Positions 8,923 to 16,208 of a stretch of DNA of 64,000 nucleotides are shown one piece after another. The DNA is from Pseudoxanthomonas sp. (GTDB lineage Bacteria > Pseudomonadota > Gammaproteobacteria > Xanthomonadales > Xanthomonadaceae): NCBI RefSeq assembly GCF_002863005.1, contig NZ_PKDG01000008.1, positions 1-64,000 of the forward strand, written 5' to 3'. The notes under the pieces are model-generated. The model saw only the letters and a list, made by a program, of their open reading frames with translations, had not been told where the DNA came from and did not search any database. How positions within the stretch are numbered: the first letter of the stretch is position 1; each line of letters begins with the position of its first letter. Both the position numbers and the translations under genes were made by a program.

Positions 8923-8963
8923 GACATCGCCCGGGCGCGCATCCTGCGCTCCCGGGCGATGTC
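8923..8963. other. Strong stem-loop (13-bp perfect arms) between hutD and comEA
   Basis: The arms GACATCGCCCGGG (8923-8935) and CCCGGGCGATGTC (8951-8963) are exact inverted complements around a 15-nt loop. It lies in the 284-bp gap between the 5' end of hutD and the 3' end of comEA, both on the minus strand. No T-run follows on either side. The rest of the gap (8849-9132) holds repeated TCCTGC/TTCCTGCC motifs and no credible gene. Confidence 0.6.
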
Positions 8964-9085
8964 CACGTCCGTGTCGGCATCCTGCCGGTATCAGGCTCCT
9001 GCCCGCTCCTGACCCTTGCGCATCCTGCGCGGTGTAGGTACGTCCTTGTCGGCTTCCTGCCTGTTTCCCTTGGCCTCCTGCCCCT

Positions 9086-9123
9086 GCGCCTGGCGCCGCA
9101 CGTCCTGTGAGGACGCCAGGCGC
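9086..9123 (-). terminator. Hairpin just downstream of comEA, possible terminator
   Basis: Arms GCGCCTGGC (9086-9094) and GCCAGGCGC (9115-9123) are perfect complements, with an inner hairpin GTCCT-GTG-AGGAC. It begins about 10 bp after the comEA stop on the minus strand. There is no U-tract, so a classical intrinsic terminator is not assured. Confidence 0.4.
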
Positions 9124-9132
9124 GGGATTCGA

Positions 9133-9471
9133 TCAGCGTCGCGCAACCGGTTTGGCGGGCTTCGCAGCGGCGGCCGCCGGCTTGCTTGCCGGGGTCGCGC
9201 CGGTCCGCAGTTCGATCCGTTCGCGGTTCTGCTCGATCGTGCTCAAGCCGATTCCCTTCACCATCGCCAGTTCCTCGGCGCTCTTGAACGGGCCATTCGT
9301 CTTGCGGTACTCGACGATCGCAGCCGCCTTGGCCGGCCCCACGCCGACCAGCACACGATCGAGCGCGGCTGCGTCGGCCGTATTGATGTTGACTCTCTCC
9401 GTGGCCATCGCCTGCATGGCGAACAGCAGCGACAGCGCGGTGGCGAACACGATCTGGATGAACGACTTCAT
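9133..9471 (-). CDS. comEA: ComEA-like helix-hairpin-helix DNA-binding protein
   Basis: This 112-residue exported protein has a signal peptide of about 23 residues (AMQAMA-T). It is followed by the tandem helix-hairpin-helix ComEA domain (VNINTADAAALDRVLVGVG, AAIVEYRKTNGPF, AMVKGIGLSTIEQNRERI) and a short Lys/Pro/Ala-rich tail. ComEA binds incoming double-stranded DNA in the periplasm and acts as a ratchet for type IV pilus-dependent uptake; pilT and pilU lie elsewhere in the window. The start at 9471 is preferred over longer frames because it opens the signal peptide and follows AAGGAGAGTCGTC. A motif shared with the secreted DNA ligase lies 90 bp upstream. Confidence 0.92.
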   Translation of the reverse strand: MKSFIQIVFATALSLLFAMQAMATERVNINTADAAALDRVLVGVGPAKAAAIVEYRKTNGPFKSAEELAMVKGIGLSTIEQNRERIELRTGATPASKPAAAAAKPAKPVARR

Positions 9472-9561
9472 GACGACTCTCCTTGTGGCATTGGACTCTC
9501 CATGCATGCGGGATGCGTCACGGCATCCGGCATGTTTCCGCCGGCGGCGCATGGCCTGCGG

Positions 9562-9578
9562 CGGTAGGGAAAGTGTCC
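9562..9578 (-). promoter_or_regulatory. Upstream element GGACACTTTCCCTACCG of comEA
   Basis: On the comEA strand this reads GGACACTTTCCCTACCG, ending 90 bp before the comEA ATG. A copy differing by one C (GGACACTTTCCTACCG) lies 80 bp before the secreted DNA ligase gene at 38384 in the same orientation. A conserved operator or activator site is inferred from this recurrence. Confidence 0.45.
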
Positions 9579-9645
9579 AATCCCGACAGCTGCCACGGTA
9601 TCGCCCATGCACGGGCGAATCTGCCCGTAAACGCCGCAGCCGGCT

Positions 9646-9681
9646 GTAGGAAAAGTCCTACCCCGGGCCAGGGCGTAGAAT
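9646..9681 (+). promoter_or_regulatory. Palindrome and -10-like hexamer before the dipeptidase gene
   Basis: GTAGGAAAAGTCCTAC (9646-9661) is a perfect 6-4-6 inverted repeat. It is followed at 9676-9681 by TAGAAT, a good -10 hexamer, 32 bp before the dipeptidase ATG. The palindrome covers the -35 position, where no TTGACA-like box is seen, so it may be a regulator site. Its ACTTTTCCTAC strand also resembles the comEA and ligase element. Confidence 0.45.
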
Positions 9682-9712
9682 GGCGACCTGCCTTTCAGTG
9701 CCCGGAGTTGCC

Positions 9713-11203
9713 ATGGATACCGCCAAAGTCGACCGTTACGTTGCCGAGAAATGGGATGACGACATCGTCCCGCAGCTGGTCGAGTACATCCGCATCCCGA
9801 ACAAGTCGCCGATGTTCGACAAGGACTGGGTGGCCAACGGCTACATGGAGCAGGCCGTCCAACTGATGGAGCGCTGGGCGAAAGCGCAGCCGGTGCCGGG
9901 CATGCAGGTGGAGGTCATCCGCCTGGAGGGCCGCACGCCGCTGATCTTCATCGAGGTTCCCGCCAGCGGGCCGGAGACGGGGGCCGACACCGTGCTCCTG
10001 TACGGCCACCTCGACAAGCAGCCGGAAATGACCGGCTGGGACGACGACCTTGGCCCGTGGGTGCCGGTCATCAAGGGCGACAAGCTCTACGGCCGAGGTG
10101 GTGCGGATGACGGCTACGCGATCTTCGGGTCGCTGGCGGCGCTCCAGGCGTTGCAGCAACAGGGCGTGCCGCATGCGCGCTGCGTGGTGTTGATCGAAGC
10201 CTGCGAAGAGTCGGGCAGCTACGACCTGCCCGCTTACGTGGATCATCTGGCCGACCGCATCGGCAAGCCCTCGCTCGTCGTCTGCCTGGATTCGGGGTGC
10301 GGCAACTATGAGCAGCTCTGGTGCACCACGTCGCTGCGCGGCCTGGCCGGCGGCAACTTCACCGTGAAGGTGCTGGAGGAAGGCGTGCATTCCGGCGACG
10401 CTTCGGGTGTGGTGCCGTCGAGCTTCCGCCTGCTGCGCCAGCTGCTGTCGCGCCTGGAGGACGAGCAGACCGGCCGCATCCTGCCGGACGGCCTGCAGGC
10501 GGAGATTCCCGCCGCCCGCGTCTCACAGGCGCAGGAAGCCGCGCGTGTGCTGGACACGGCGGTATTCGACAAGTTCCCGTTCCTGCCCGGCATGACGCCG
10601 ATGGCCGAAGACCTGGCCGAACTGGTACTCAACCGCACGTGGCGCCCCGCATTGTCGGTCACCGGCGTGGACGGCATGCCGCCACTGTCATCGGCGGGCA
10701 ACGTCCTGCGCCCCTACACGTCGGTGAAACTGTCGCTGCGCCTGCCGCCCACGCTGGAGGGCAAGCAGGCAGGCCAGTTGCTGAAGGACCTGCTGGAAAA
10801 GGATTCGCCGAACGGCGCGCAGGTCAGCCTCGACCTGGAGAAGGCCAGCACCGGCTGGAACGCGCCGGCGATGTCGCCGTGGCTGGAGAACGCCATCGAT
10901 GCGTCCAGCCGGGAGTTCTTCGGCAAACCGGCGATGTACATGGGCGAAGGCGGCACCATTCCCTTCATGGGCATGCTGGGCGAGAAGTTTCCAGGCGCGC
11001 AGTTCATGATCACCGGCGTGCTGGGCCCGCATTCCAATGCGCACGGCCCGAACGAGTTCCTGCACATCCCCATGGGCAAGAAAGTCACCGCCTGCGTCGC
11101 ACGCGTAATTGCCGAACACCACGCTGCGAGCGTGCGTGGCGAGACCACGGGCGTGGCTGCGGTGGCGGGCGGCGAACAGCACGGTGATCACGGCTGCTGC
11201 TGA
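9713..11203 (+). CDS. M20 family metallopeptidase (dipeptidase, ArgE/DapE-like)
   Basis: This 496-residue di-zinc peptidase of clan MH is predicted to be cytosolic. Metal-site motifs are visible in order: YGHLDKQPE (His and catalytic Asp), GRGGADDGYA (bridging Asp), EACEESGS (catalytic Glu pair), CLDSGCGN and, near the end, PHSNAHGPNEFLHI (last His ligand). The insert GVHSGDASGVVPSSFRLL is the lid/dimer domain. It likely cleaves dipeptides. The ATG at 9713 is preferred over an upstream in-frame ATG because homologues start near MDTAKVDRYV. The C terminus EQHGDHGCC is His/Cys-rich and unusual. A hairpin follows the gene. Confidence 0.92.
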   Translation: MDTAKVDRYVAEKWDDDIVPQLVEYIRIPNKSPMFDKDWVANGYMEQAVQLMERWAKAQPVPGMQVEVIRLEGRTPLIFIEVPASGPETGADTVLLYGHLDKQPEMTGWDDDLGPWVPVIKGDKLYGRGGADDGYAIFGSLAALQALQQQGVPHARCVVLIEACEESGSYDLPAYVDHLADRIGKPSLVVCLDSGCGNYEQLWCTTSLRGLAGGNFTVKVLEEGVHSGDASGVVPSSFRLLRQLLSRLEDEQTGRILPDGLQAEIPAARVSQAQEAARVLDTAVFDKFPFLPGMTPMAEDLAELVLNRTWRPALSVTGVDGMPPLSSAGNVLRPYTSVKLSLRLPPTLEGKQAGQLLKDLLEKDSPNGAQVSLDLEKASTGWNAPAMSPWLENAIDASSREFFGKPAMYMGEGGTIPFMGMLGEKFPGAQFMITGVLGPHSNAHGPNEFLHIPMGKKVTACVARVIAEHHAASVRGETTGVAAVAGGEQHGDHGCC

Positions 11204-11228
11204 TTCGCACGGGCGTCGTCATGCGCAG

Positions 11229-11250
11229 AAGGCCGGGGCAGCCCGGCCTT
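11229..11250 (+). terminator. Hairpin terminator after the dipeptidase gene
   Basis: AAGGCCGGG and CCCGGCCTT form a perfect 9-bp stem with a GCAG loop, 26 bp after the dipeptidase stop. The following CGTCGTTTCC is only weakly T-rich. The remaining 200 bp before the next gene show nothing else clear. Confidence 0.65.
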
Positions 11251-11450
11251 CGTCGTTTCCGGACGACATCGAAGACGACGTGCGCGTCGCGGCGCGGAGA
11301 GTGCGGCGCGACTCACGTCGCCTCTACATGACGCTGCGGATGCTTCACATCGACCGCCTGCGGCTCCACTTCGCCTCCTCTGCCAGCAACCGCTTGGACG
11401 ATGGCTGGGTTACGCTGCGCAGGCCCCCATTTCCCAACCGGAGTGTTTCG

Positions 11451-11717
11451 ATGGAACAGATCTTTGGCGGTGGCATCCTCTGGACCTTGCTGATCGGCTT
11501 CCTCGCCGGCCTGCTCGCACGGGCGCTCAAGCCGGGCAACGACAAGCTCGGCTTCTTCATGACCATCGTGCTGGGCATCCTGGGTGCATTGCTGGCGCGC
11601 TTCGTCGGCATGCAACTGGGCTGGTACGGTCCCGGTGAACCGGCGGGCTTCATCGCCGCCGTCGTCGGCGCCATCGTGCTGCTGGTGATCTATGCGATGG
11701 TGAAGAAGAAGCGCTGA
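11451..11717 (+). CDS. GlsB/YeaQ/YmgE family stress-associated membrane protein
   Basis: This 88-residue protein has three predicted helices: GILWTLLIGFLAGLLARAL, FFMTIVLGILGALLARFVG and GFIAAVVGAIVLLVIYAMV. It ends in a basic tail (VKKKR). The glycine-rich helices and short length are those of the transglycosylase-associated (GlsB/YeaQ/YmgE) family, small inner-membrane proteins often induced by general or envelope stress. The start ATG follows ACCGGAGTG. It is a single-gene unit closed by a strong terminator. Molecular function is unknown for the family. Confidence 0.92.
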   Translation: MEQIFGGGILWTLLIGFLAGLLARALKPGNDKLGFFMTIVLGILGALLARFVGMQLGWYGPGEPAGFIAAVVGAIVLLVIYAMVKKKR

Positions 11718-11738
11718 CACTTCATCCCGGCGCAATCG

Positions 11739-11765
11739 AATGCCCCTCCCGGGGCATTCTTTTTT
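11739..11765 (+). terminator. Rho-independent terminator after the GlsB-family gene
   Basis: AATGCCCC-TCCC-GGGGCATT forms a perfect 8-bp stem followed by CTTTTTT. This is the clearest intrinsic terminator on the left side of the window. The 270 bp from here to the manC stop at 12037 show no supported gene. Confidence 0.9.
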
Positions 11766-12036
11766 CCACCCTGCCGAATCGCCATGCGCGCGACCAAGCC
11801 GTCCTGCTGCGGCAATCGTGAAGGGCGAGCCACAGTGTCAGCGGCAAGCCTCACCGCATCGCGCTTCGAGGTCGCGCGGGCCTGCTGTCCGGCAGCATCG
11901 TCGACAGCGATGCACGGGAGGTCAACGTCAGTCTGGACCCGCGGGGCGCCAGAGCATGGACGCGCTGCGGGTAGGGCAAGCGCCAGCGAACGCGAAGCGT
12001 GCCGGCGACTCCGTCGGGACTCGGCAACACGCCTGT

Positions 12037-13443
12037 TTACTGGCTGCGACCGTAGACATCTTCGAAGCGCACGATGTCGTCTTCCCCCAGATAGCTGCCC
12101 GACTGCACTTCGATCAGTTCCAGCGGCACCTTGCCGGGATTCTCCAGCCGGTGCTTCACGCCGAGGGGAATGTAGGTGCTTTCGTTCTCCGAAAGCAGCA
12201 GCGTCTCGTCGCCCCGCGTCACCTTGGCGGTGCCGCTGACCACGATCCAGTGCTCGGCGCGGTGATGGTGCATCTGCAGGCTCAGCGCGGCGCCCGGCTT
12301 CACCTTGATCCGCTTCACCTGGTGGCGACCGCCGTTGTCGACGGAATCGTAGCTGCCCCACGGCCGATGCACTTCACGATGCAGGATGGCCTGGCTGCGC
12401 TGCTCCTTCTTGAGCCGGGCGACGACCTGCTTGACGTCCTGCACCCGATCCTTGCGGGCGACCAGTACCGCATCATCGGTTTCGACGACCACGATGTCGT
12501 CCACGCCCACCAGCGCGACCAACCGTTGCGCGTAGGCATAGCTGTTGCGACTGTCCACGGCGATCACGTCACCGTGATGCGCGTTGCCGTGTTCATCGCG
12601 TTCGGCCACTTCCCACAGCGCCGACCAGCTGCCGACGTCGTTCCAGCCGATATCGACCGGCAGCACCATCGCATGTGCGGTCTTTTCGAAAACCGCGTAG
12701 TCGATGGAGTCGGAAGGACAGGCAGCGAAGGCGTCCCGGTCCAGGCGCACGAAGTCGCCGTCGTTCCGCGCGCCTGCATGGGCCGCACGCACCGCTTCCA
12801 CGATATCCGGGCGGAAGCGTGCGAGCTCCTCGAGATAGCGGCTGGCGCGGAACAGGAACATGCCGCTGTTCCAGTAGTAGCCGCCGGCATCGAGGTAGGA
12901 CCGGGCGGTGGCGGCGTCGGGCTTCTCGACGAAGCGCGACACCTTGCGCAGGCCCTCGCCGGACTCCGCATGGATATAGCCGAAGCCGGTCTCGGGCGCG
13001 TCGGGCACGATGCCGAACGTCACCAGCGCACCGGACTCCGCGGCCGCCGAGGCTTCGCGCACGGCGCGCTGGAAACCTGCCACGTCGCGGACCACATGGT
13101 CGGACGGCAGCACGAGCAGCAGCGGGTCGGCACCGCCCGACATGGCCTGCAGCGCGGCGGCCGCAATCGCAGGCGCGGTGTTGCGGCCAACGGGCTCCAA
13201 CAGGATCGACGGTAGCGGCGCGCCGATCTGCCGCAGCTGTTCTGCGACCAGGAAACGGTGCTCCTCGTTCGCGACGACGATGGGCGCAAGCCCGGCGATG
13301 GCGTCCACGCGGCGCCACGTGGCCTGCAGCATCGTGTCGTCGCCCGCCAGCGGCAGGAACTGCTTGGGATAGGCCTCGCGCGAGAGCGGCCACAGGCGCG
13401 TGCCGGAGCCGCCGGACAGCAGCACGGGTTGGAGAGGGGTCAT
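12037..13443 (-). CDS. manC: Mannose-1-phosphate guanylyltransferase / mannose-6-phosphate isomerase
   Basis: This 468-residue bifunctional enzyme (XanB/AlgA/ManC type) makes GDP-mannose for exopolysaccharide and LPS. The nucleotidyltransferase domain (residues 1-285) starts with [20 protein letters not shown], with later signatures FVEKPD and WNSGMFLF. The C-terminal cupin (about 340-468) has [26 protein letters not shown] and the terminal [12 protein letters not shown], typical of the isomerase half. In xanthomonads XanB feeds the xanthan pathway. It is divergent from amgK, with 71 bp between starts. The symbol xanB is equally apt. Confidence 0.95.
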   Translation of the reverse strand: MTPLQPVLLSGGSGTRLWPLSREAYPKQFLPLAGDDTMLQATWRRVDAIAGLAPIVVANEEHRFLVAEQLRQIGAPLPSILLEPVGRNTAPAIAAAALQAMSGGADPLLLVLPSDHVVRDVAGFQRAVREASAAAESGALVTFGIVPDAPETGFGYIHAESGEGLRKVSRFVEKPDAATARSYLDAGGYYWNSGMFLFRASRYLEELARFRPDIVEAVRAAHAGARNDGDFVRLDRDAFAACPSDSIDYAVFEKTAHAMVLPVDIGWNDVGSWSALWEVAERDEHGNAHHGDVIAVDSRNSYAYAQRLVALVGVDDIVVVETDDAVLVARKDRVQDVKQVVARLKKEQRSQAILHREVHRPWGSYDSVDNGGRHQVKRIKVKPGAALSLQMHHHRAEHWIVVSGTAKVTRGDETLLLSENESTYIPLGVKHRLENPGKVPLELIEVQSGSYLGEDDIVRFEDVYGRSQ

Positions 13444-13514
13444 GCAAGCCTCGCAAGTCGGTAGGGCGCCAGTTTACCCTGTAGGCCTCATCGCCTCTGC
13501 GTGGCCGCGACTGC

Positions 13515-14531
13515 ATGAACCCAACGATTCAGGACCCCTCGGGGCGTGGCGCCCAGCGCCTGGACTGGGCGCGCGGCGCGCTCGGCGACCCGTATGCGCA
13601 ACTCGAACGCGCTTCCATGGACGCCGGCTACCGCAGCTACTGGCGCAGCCTGGGCGATGGACCGGGACGGATCGTGATGGATTCCCCGCCCGGCCTGGAG
13701 GACGTGCGGCCCTGGTTGGCGATGCGCGAGCTGCTGGCCTCCGGCGATGTGCGCGTCCCCGAGGTGCTGGCCGTCGACACGGAACTCGGTTTCCTGCTGC
13801 TCGAGGACCTCGGCGGTCCGACGCTGGCGCACGTGATCAGCGACGACAACGCGGATACCTGGTTCGATGCGGCCATCGAACAGCTGCTGCGCCTGCAGGC
13901 CATCACGCCGCCGGAGGGCATGGGCGAGTTCGGTGAAGCGCTGCTGCAGCGCGATGCCGGGTTGTTCGACGAATGGTTCCTGCGTCGCCATCTCGGGCTG
14001 ACGCTGGACTGCGGCGAGATCGACGGGTTGGAGCTGTCCCAGCGCCGGCTGATGGACAACGCGCTGGCGCAGGCACGTGTACTCACCCACCGCGACTTCA
14101 TGCCGCGTAATCTGATGCCCGTGACGCCGGGGCCTGCCGTGATCGACTTCCAGGATTGCGTGCGCGGCCCCGTTGCCTACGACGCCATGAGCCTGTTCAA
14201 GGATGCGTTCCTGAGCTGGCCGATCGAACGCGTGGATGGCTGGCTGGCGCGCTACCACGCCCGCGCCACGCGCGCCGGATTGCCGGTGCCGGAACTCAAG
14301 GTGTTCCTGCGCGATGCGGACTGGATGGGCATCCAGCGGCACCTGAAGATCCTCGGCATCTTCTCCCGACTGCACTATCGCGACGGCAAGACCCGCTACC
14401 TGCCCGACGTACCGCGCTTCATCCGCTATCTGGACGAGGTGCTGCCCCGTTATCCGGAACTGGCAGGACTGCAGGCGCTGCTCGACGCGCGCATCAAACC
14501 CGTGCTGCACGCGCGCGGTGAAATCGCATGA
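13515..14531 (+). CDS. amgK: N-acetylmuramate/N-acetylglucosamine anomeric kinase (aminoglycoside phosphotransferase fold)
   Basis: This 338-residue kinase has the aminoglycoside-phosphotransferase fold. Motifs include the nucleotide-site segment LLLEDLGGPTLAHVI, the catalytic loop LTHRDFMPRNLM (HxD and Asn) and metal-binding VIDFQDCVRGP. Its partner, overlapping by ATGA, is a MurU-type nucleotidyltransferase. This gene pair is the AmgK-MurU peptidoglycan recycling route, which turns recovered MurNAc into UDP-MurNAc and bypasses de novo, fosfomycin-sensitive synthesis. The APH fold alone would not fix the substrate; the pairing does. The first ATG is used. Confidence 0.92.
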   Translation: MNPTIQDPSGRGAQRLDWARGALGDPYAQLERASMDAGYRSYWRSLGDGPGRIVMDSPPGLEDVRPWLAMRELLASGDVRVPEVLAVDTELGFLLLEDLGGPTLAHVISDDNADTWFDAAIEQLLRLQAITPPEGMGEFGEALLQRDAGLFDEWFLRRHLGLTLDCGEIDGLELSQRRLMDNALAQARVLTHRDFMPRNLMPVTPGPAVIDFQDCVRGPVAYDAMSLFKDAFLSWPIERVDGWLARYHARATRAGLPVPELKVFLRDADWMGIQRHLKILGIFSRLHYRDGKTRYLPDVPRFIRYLDEVLPRYPELAGLQALLDARIKPVLHARGEIA

Positions 14532-15235
14532 AGGCGCTGGTGTTCGCAGCGGGACTCGGCGAGCGCATGCGTCCGCTGACCGACCACACGCCCAAGCCAT
14601 TGATCGAGGCTGGCGGCAAGCCGCTGATCGTCTGGCATCTGGAGAAGCTAGCGGCGATGGGTGTGGAAGACGTGGTGGTCAACACCAGTTGGCTGGCCGA
14701 TCGCTTTCCCGCGACGCTCGGCGACGGTACGCGCTGGGGGCTGCGGCTCCACTACCTGCACGAAGGCGACACGCCGCTGGAAACGGGCGGCGGCATGCTC
14801 AACGCGCGGCCGTTGCTGGGTGAAGCGCCGTTCCTGCTGGTGAACGGCGATATCTGGACCGACTTCGACTTCGGGAGCCTGCCGAGGGAGCCGACCGGAT
14901 TGGCGCATCTGGTGATGATAGATCCCCCTGGATACGCAACCCATGGGGATTTCGCGCTGGACGAAGCGGGCTGCGTTCGCAGAGATGGCGAACGCCGTCT
15001 GACGTACGCGGGCATCGGCATCTACCGGACGGCCCTGCTTGATGATTGGCGGAATCACGTGGACGATCATGCTGGACTAGCTCCAAATGGAAAGCCCCGC
15101 TTCCGCTTGGCACCTCTACTAAGAGCACACATGGACGTCGGCCGTATTCGCGGCGACCATCACAGTGGCTGCTGGACCGACGTAGGCACGCCGCAGCGCC
15201 TTGCGGAACTGAACGCCGACCTCGCCGCCCACTGA
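14528..15235 (+). CDS. murU: N-acetylmuramate alpha-1-phosphate uridylyltransferase
   Basis: This 235-residue NTP-transferase domain protein starts with the signature MKALVFAAGLGERMRPLTD and PKPLIEAGGKPLI, then has ETGGGMLNA and the metal-site LLVNGDIWTDFDF. It is coupled to amgK by a 4-bp overlap and should convert MurNAc-1-phosphate to UDP-MurNAc. Length and order match Pseudomonas MurU. An oddity is the stretch around 15070-15135, which uses codons rare elsewhere in the window (CTA, AGA, CCA, AAT), a sign of possible local recombination. Confidence 0.92.
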   Translation: MKALVFAAGLGERMRPLTDHTPKPLIEAGGKPLIVWHLEKLAAMGVEDVVVNTSWLADRFPATLGDGTRWGLRLHYLHEGDTPLETGGGMLNARPLLGEAPFLLVNGDIWTDFDFGSLPREPTGLAHLVMIDPPGYATHGDFALDEAGCVRRDGERRLTYAGIGIYRTALLDDWRNHVDDHAGLAPNGKPRFRLAPLLRAHMDVGRIRGDHHSGCWTDVGTPQRLAELNADLAAH

Positions 15236-15276
15236 CCGCGCCGCGACGGTTTCAAGTCCGCGCACGTATCCCCCGC

Positions 15277-15825
15277 ATGGACTCAGCCGTCGCTCCGGAA
15301 GACGAACCAGCACTGGTCAGGAAGGCACGCCGGGGGGATTCGTCCGCCTTCGCGACGCTGTACCACCGGCATGCGAGCGCGGTGCATACGCTGGCCTACC
15401 GCGTGACGGGCAACACCGCGACCGCAGAGGACATCACGCAGGACACTTTTCTCCGCATGGTGCAGTTCCTCGGAGGCTTCCGCGACGGGGAGCCCTTACG
15501 GCCCTGGCTCAAGCGCGTCGCCGCGAACGCAGCCATCGATCACCTGCGACGCACCGGACGGCTGGTACAGGACGACGGCGTCGAGACCCGGCTCCACGCG
15601 GCTGGCCACCCGTCCGATCTCGCGGAAGCCGACGGCCTGCTGCGACGCCTCAGCGCTACCGAACGTACTGTCGTGTGGCTGCATGAAATGGAAGGCTGGT
15701 CGCACGAGGACCTGGGCCGCCGCTTCGGGCATACCACCAGTTGGTCCAAGTCGCTGCTCTCTCGCGCACTCGCGCGACTGCGTGCCGACCTGGAAAAGGA
15801 AGAGGCATCTACCCATGAAAGTTGA
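15277..15825 (+). CDS. ECF-type RNA polymerase sigma factor
   Basis: This 182-residue ECF sigma factor has region 2 at residues about 15-85 (FATLYHRHASAVHTLAYRV, ATAEDITQDTFLRMVQFL, PWLKRVAANAAIDHLRR). Region 4 lies at about 115-175 (LSATERTVVWLHEMEGWSHE, LGRRFGHTTSWSKSLLSRAL). The ATG is chosen 42 bp after murU because upstream in-frame codons lie in murU. The next gene overlaps its end by 11 bp and has one membrane helix, as expected for a cognate anti-sigma factor. The target regulon is unknown; the linked PDZ protein suggests an envelope role. Confidence 0.92.
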   Translation: MDSAVAPEDEPALVRKARRGDSSAFATLYHRHASAVHTLAYRVTGNTATAEDITQDTFLRMVQFLGGFRDGEPLRPWLKRVAANAAIDHLRRTGRLVQDDGVETRLHAAGHPSDLAEADGLLRRLSATERTVVWLHEMEGWSHEDLGRRFGHTTSWSKSLLSRALARLRADLEKEEASTHES

Positions 15826-16198
15826 ATTACTGCGCACCCACTTCGCCGAGTTGCCTGAGCCTGCCCTGCCGCCTGAGTTATGGCCAAGAATCGAGCGGGC
15901 ACGCGTGCGCCAGCGTACGCGGCGCAGGCAGCTGCTCGCGACCTCGGTGATGGCGGCGGCGATGGCCGTCATCTCCCTGCCTCTTCTCCACGACCGCATT
16001 GCAACCGCCCCGGACATCATGGCCGGCGCGCCGCGCGCGCCGTTGCGCGAACACCCCTTGCGTACCCTAGACCGCGAGTTGCAGCACGCGTACGAGCGCG
16101 GCGCCAGTGACCAGGAGCTGAAAAGGCTGTGGCAGCAGCGCGAAGCACTGGCACGCCAGGGTGCCGACACCGACATTCCCCGACCCGTCGAAATATGA
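15815..16198 (+). CDS. Putative anti-sigma factor, single-pass membrane protein
   Basis: This 127-residue protein overlaps the sigma gene by 11 bp. An N-terminal cytosolic segment (KVELLRTHFAELPEPALPPE) is followed by a basic stretch and one membrane helix near residues 35-52 (LLATSVMAAAMAVISLPL). The C-terminal part, predicted periplasmic, is charged and helical (LDRELQHAYERGASDQELKR). No zinc-type HxxxCxxC is present. Position and topology are those of an ECF anti-sigma factor, but no family signature is certain. Confidence 0.75.
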   Translation: MKVELLRTHFAELPEPALPPELWPRIERARVRQRTRRRQLLATSVMAAAMAVISLPLLHDRIATAPDIMAGAPRAPLREHPLRTLDRELQHAYERGASDQELKRLWQQREALARQGADTDIPRPVEI

Positions 16199-16208
16199 GG
16201 CCATCGTT

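Noticed and set aside
11766-12036. Small gene between the GlsB terminator and manC
   Set aside because: Open frames here are continuous with antisense manC frames and show no start, ribosome site or signature.
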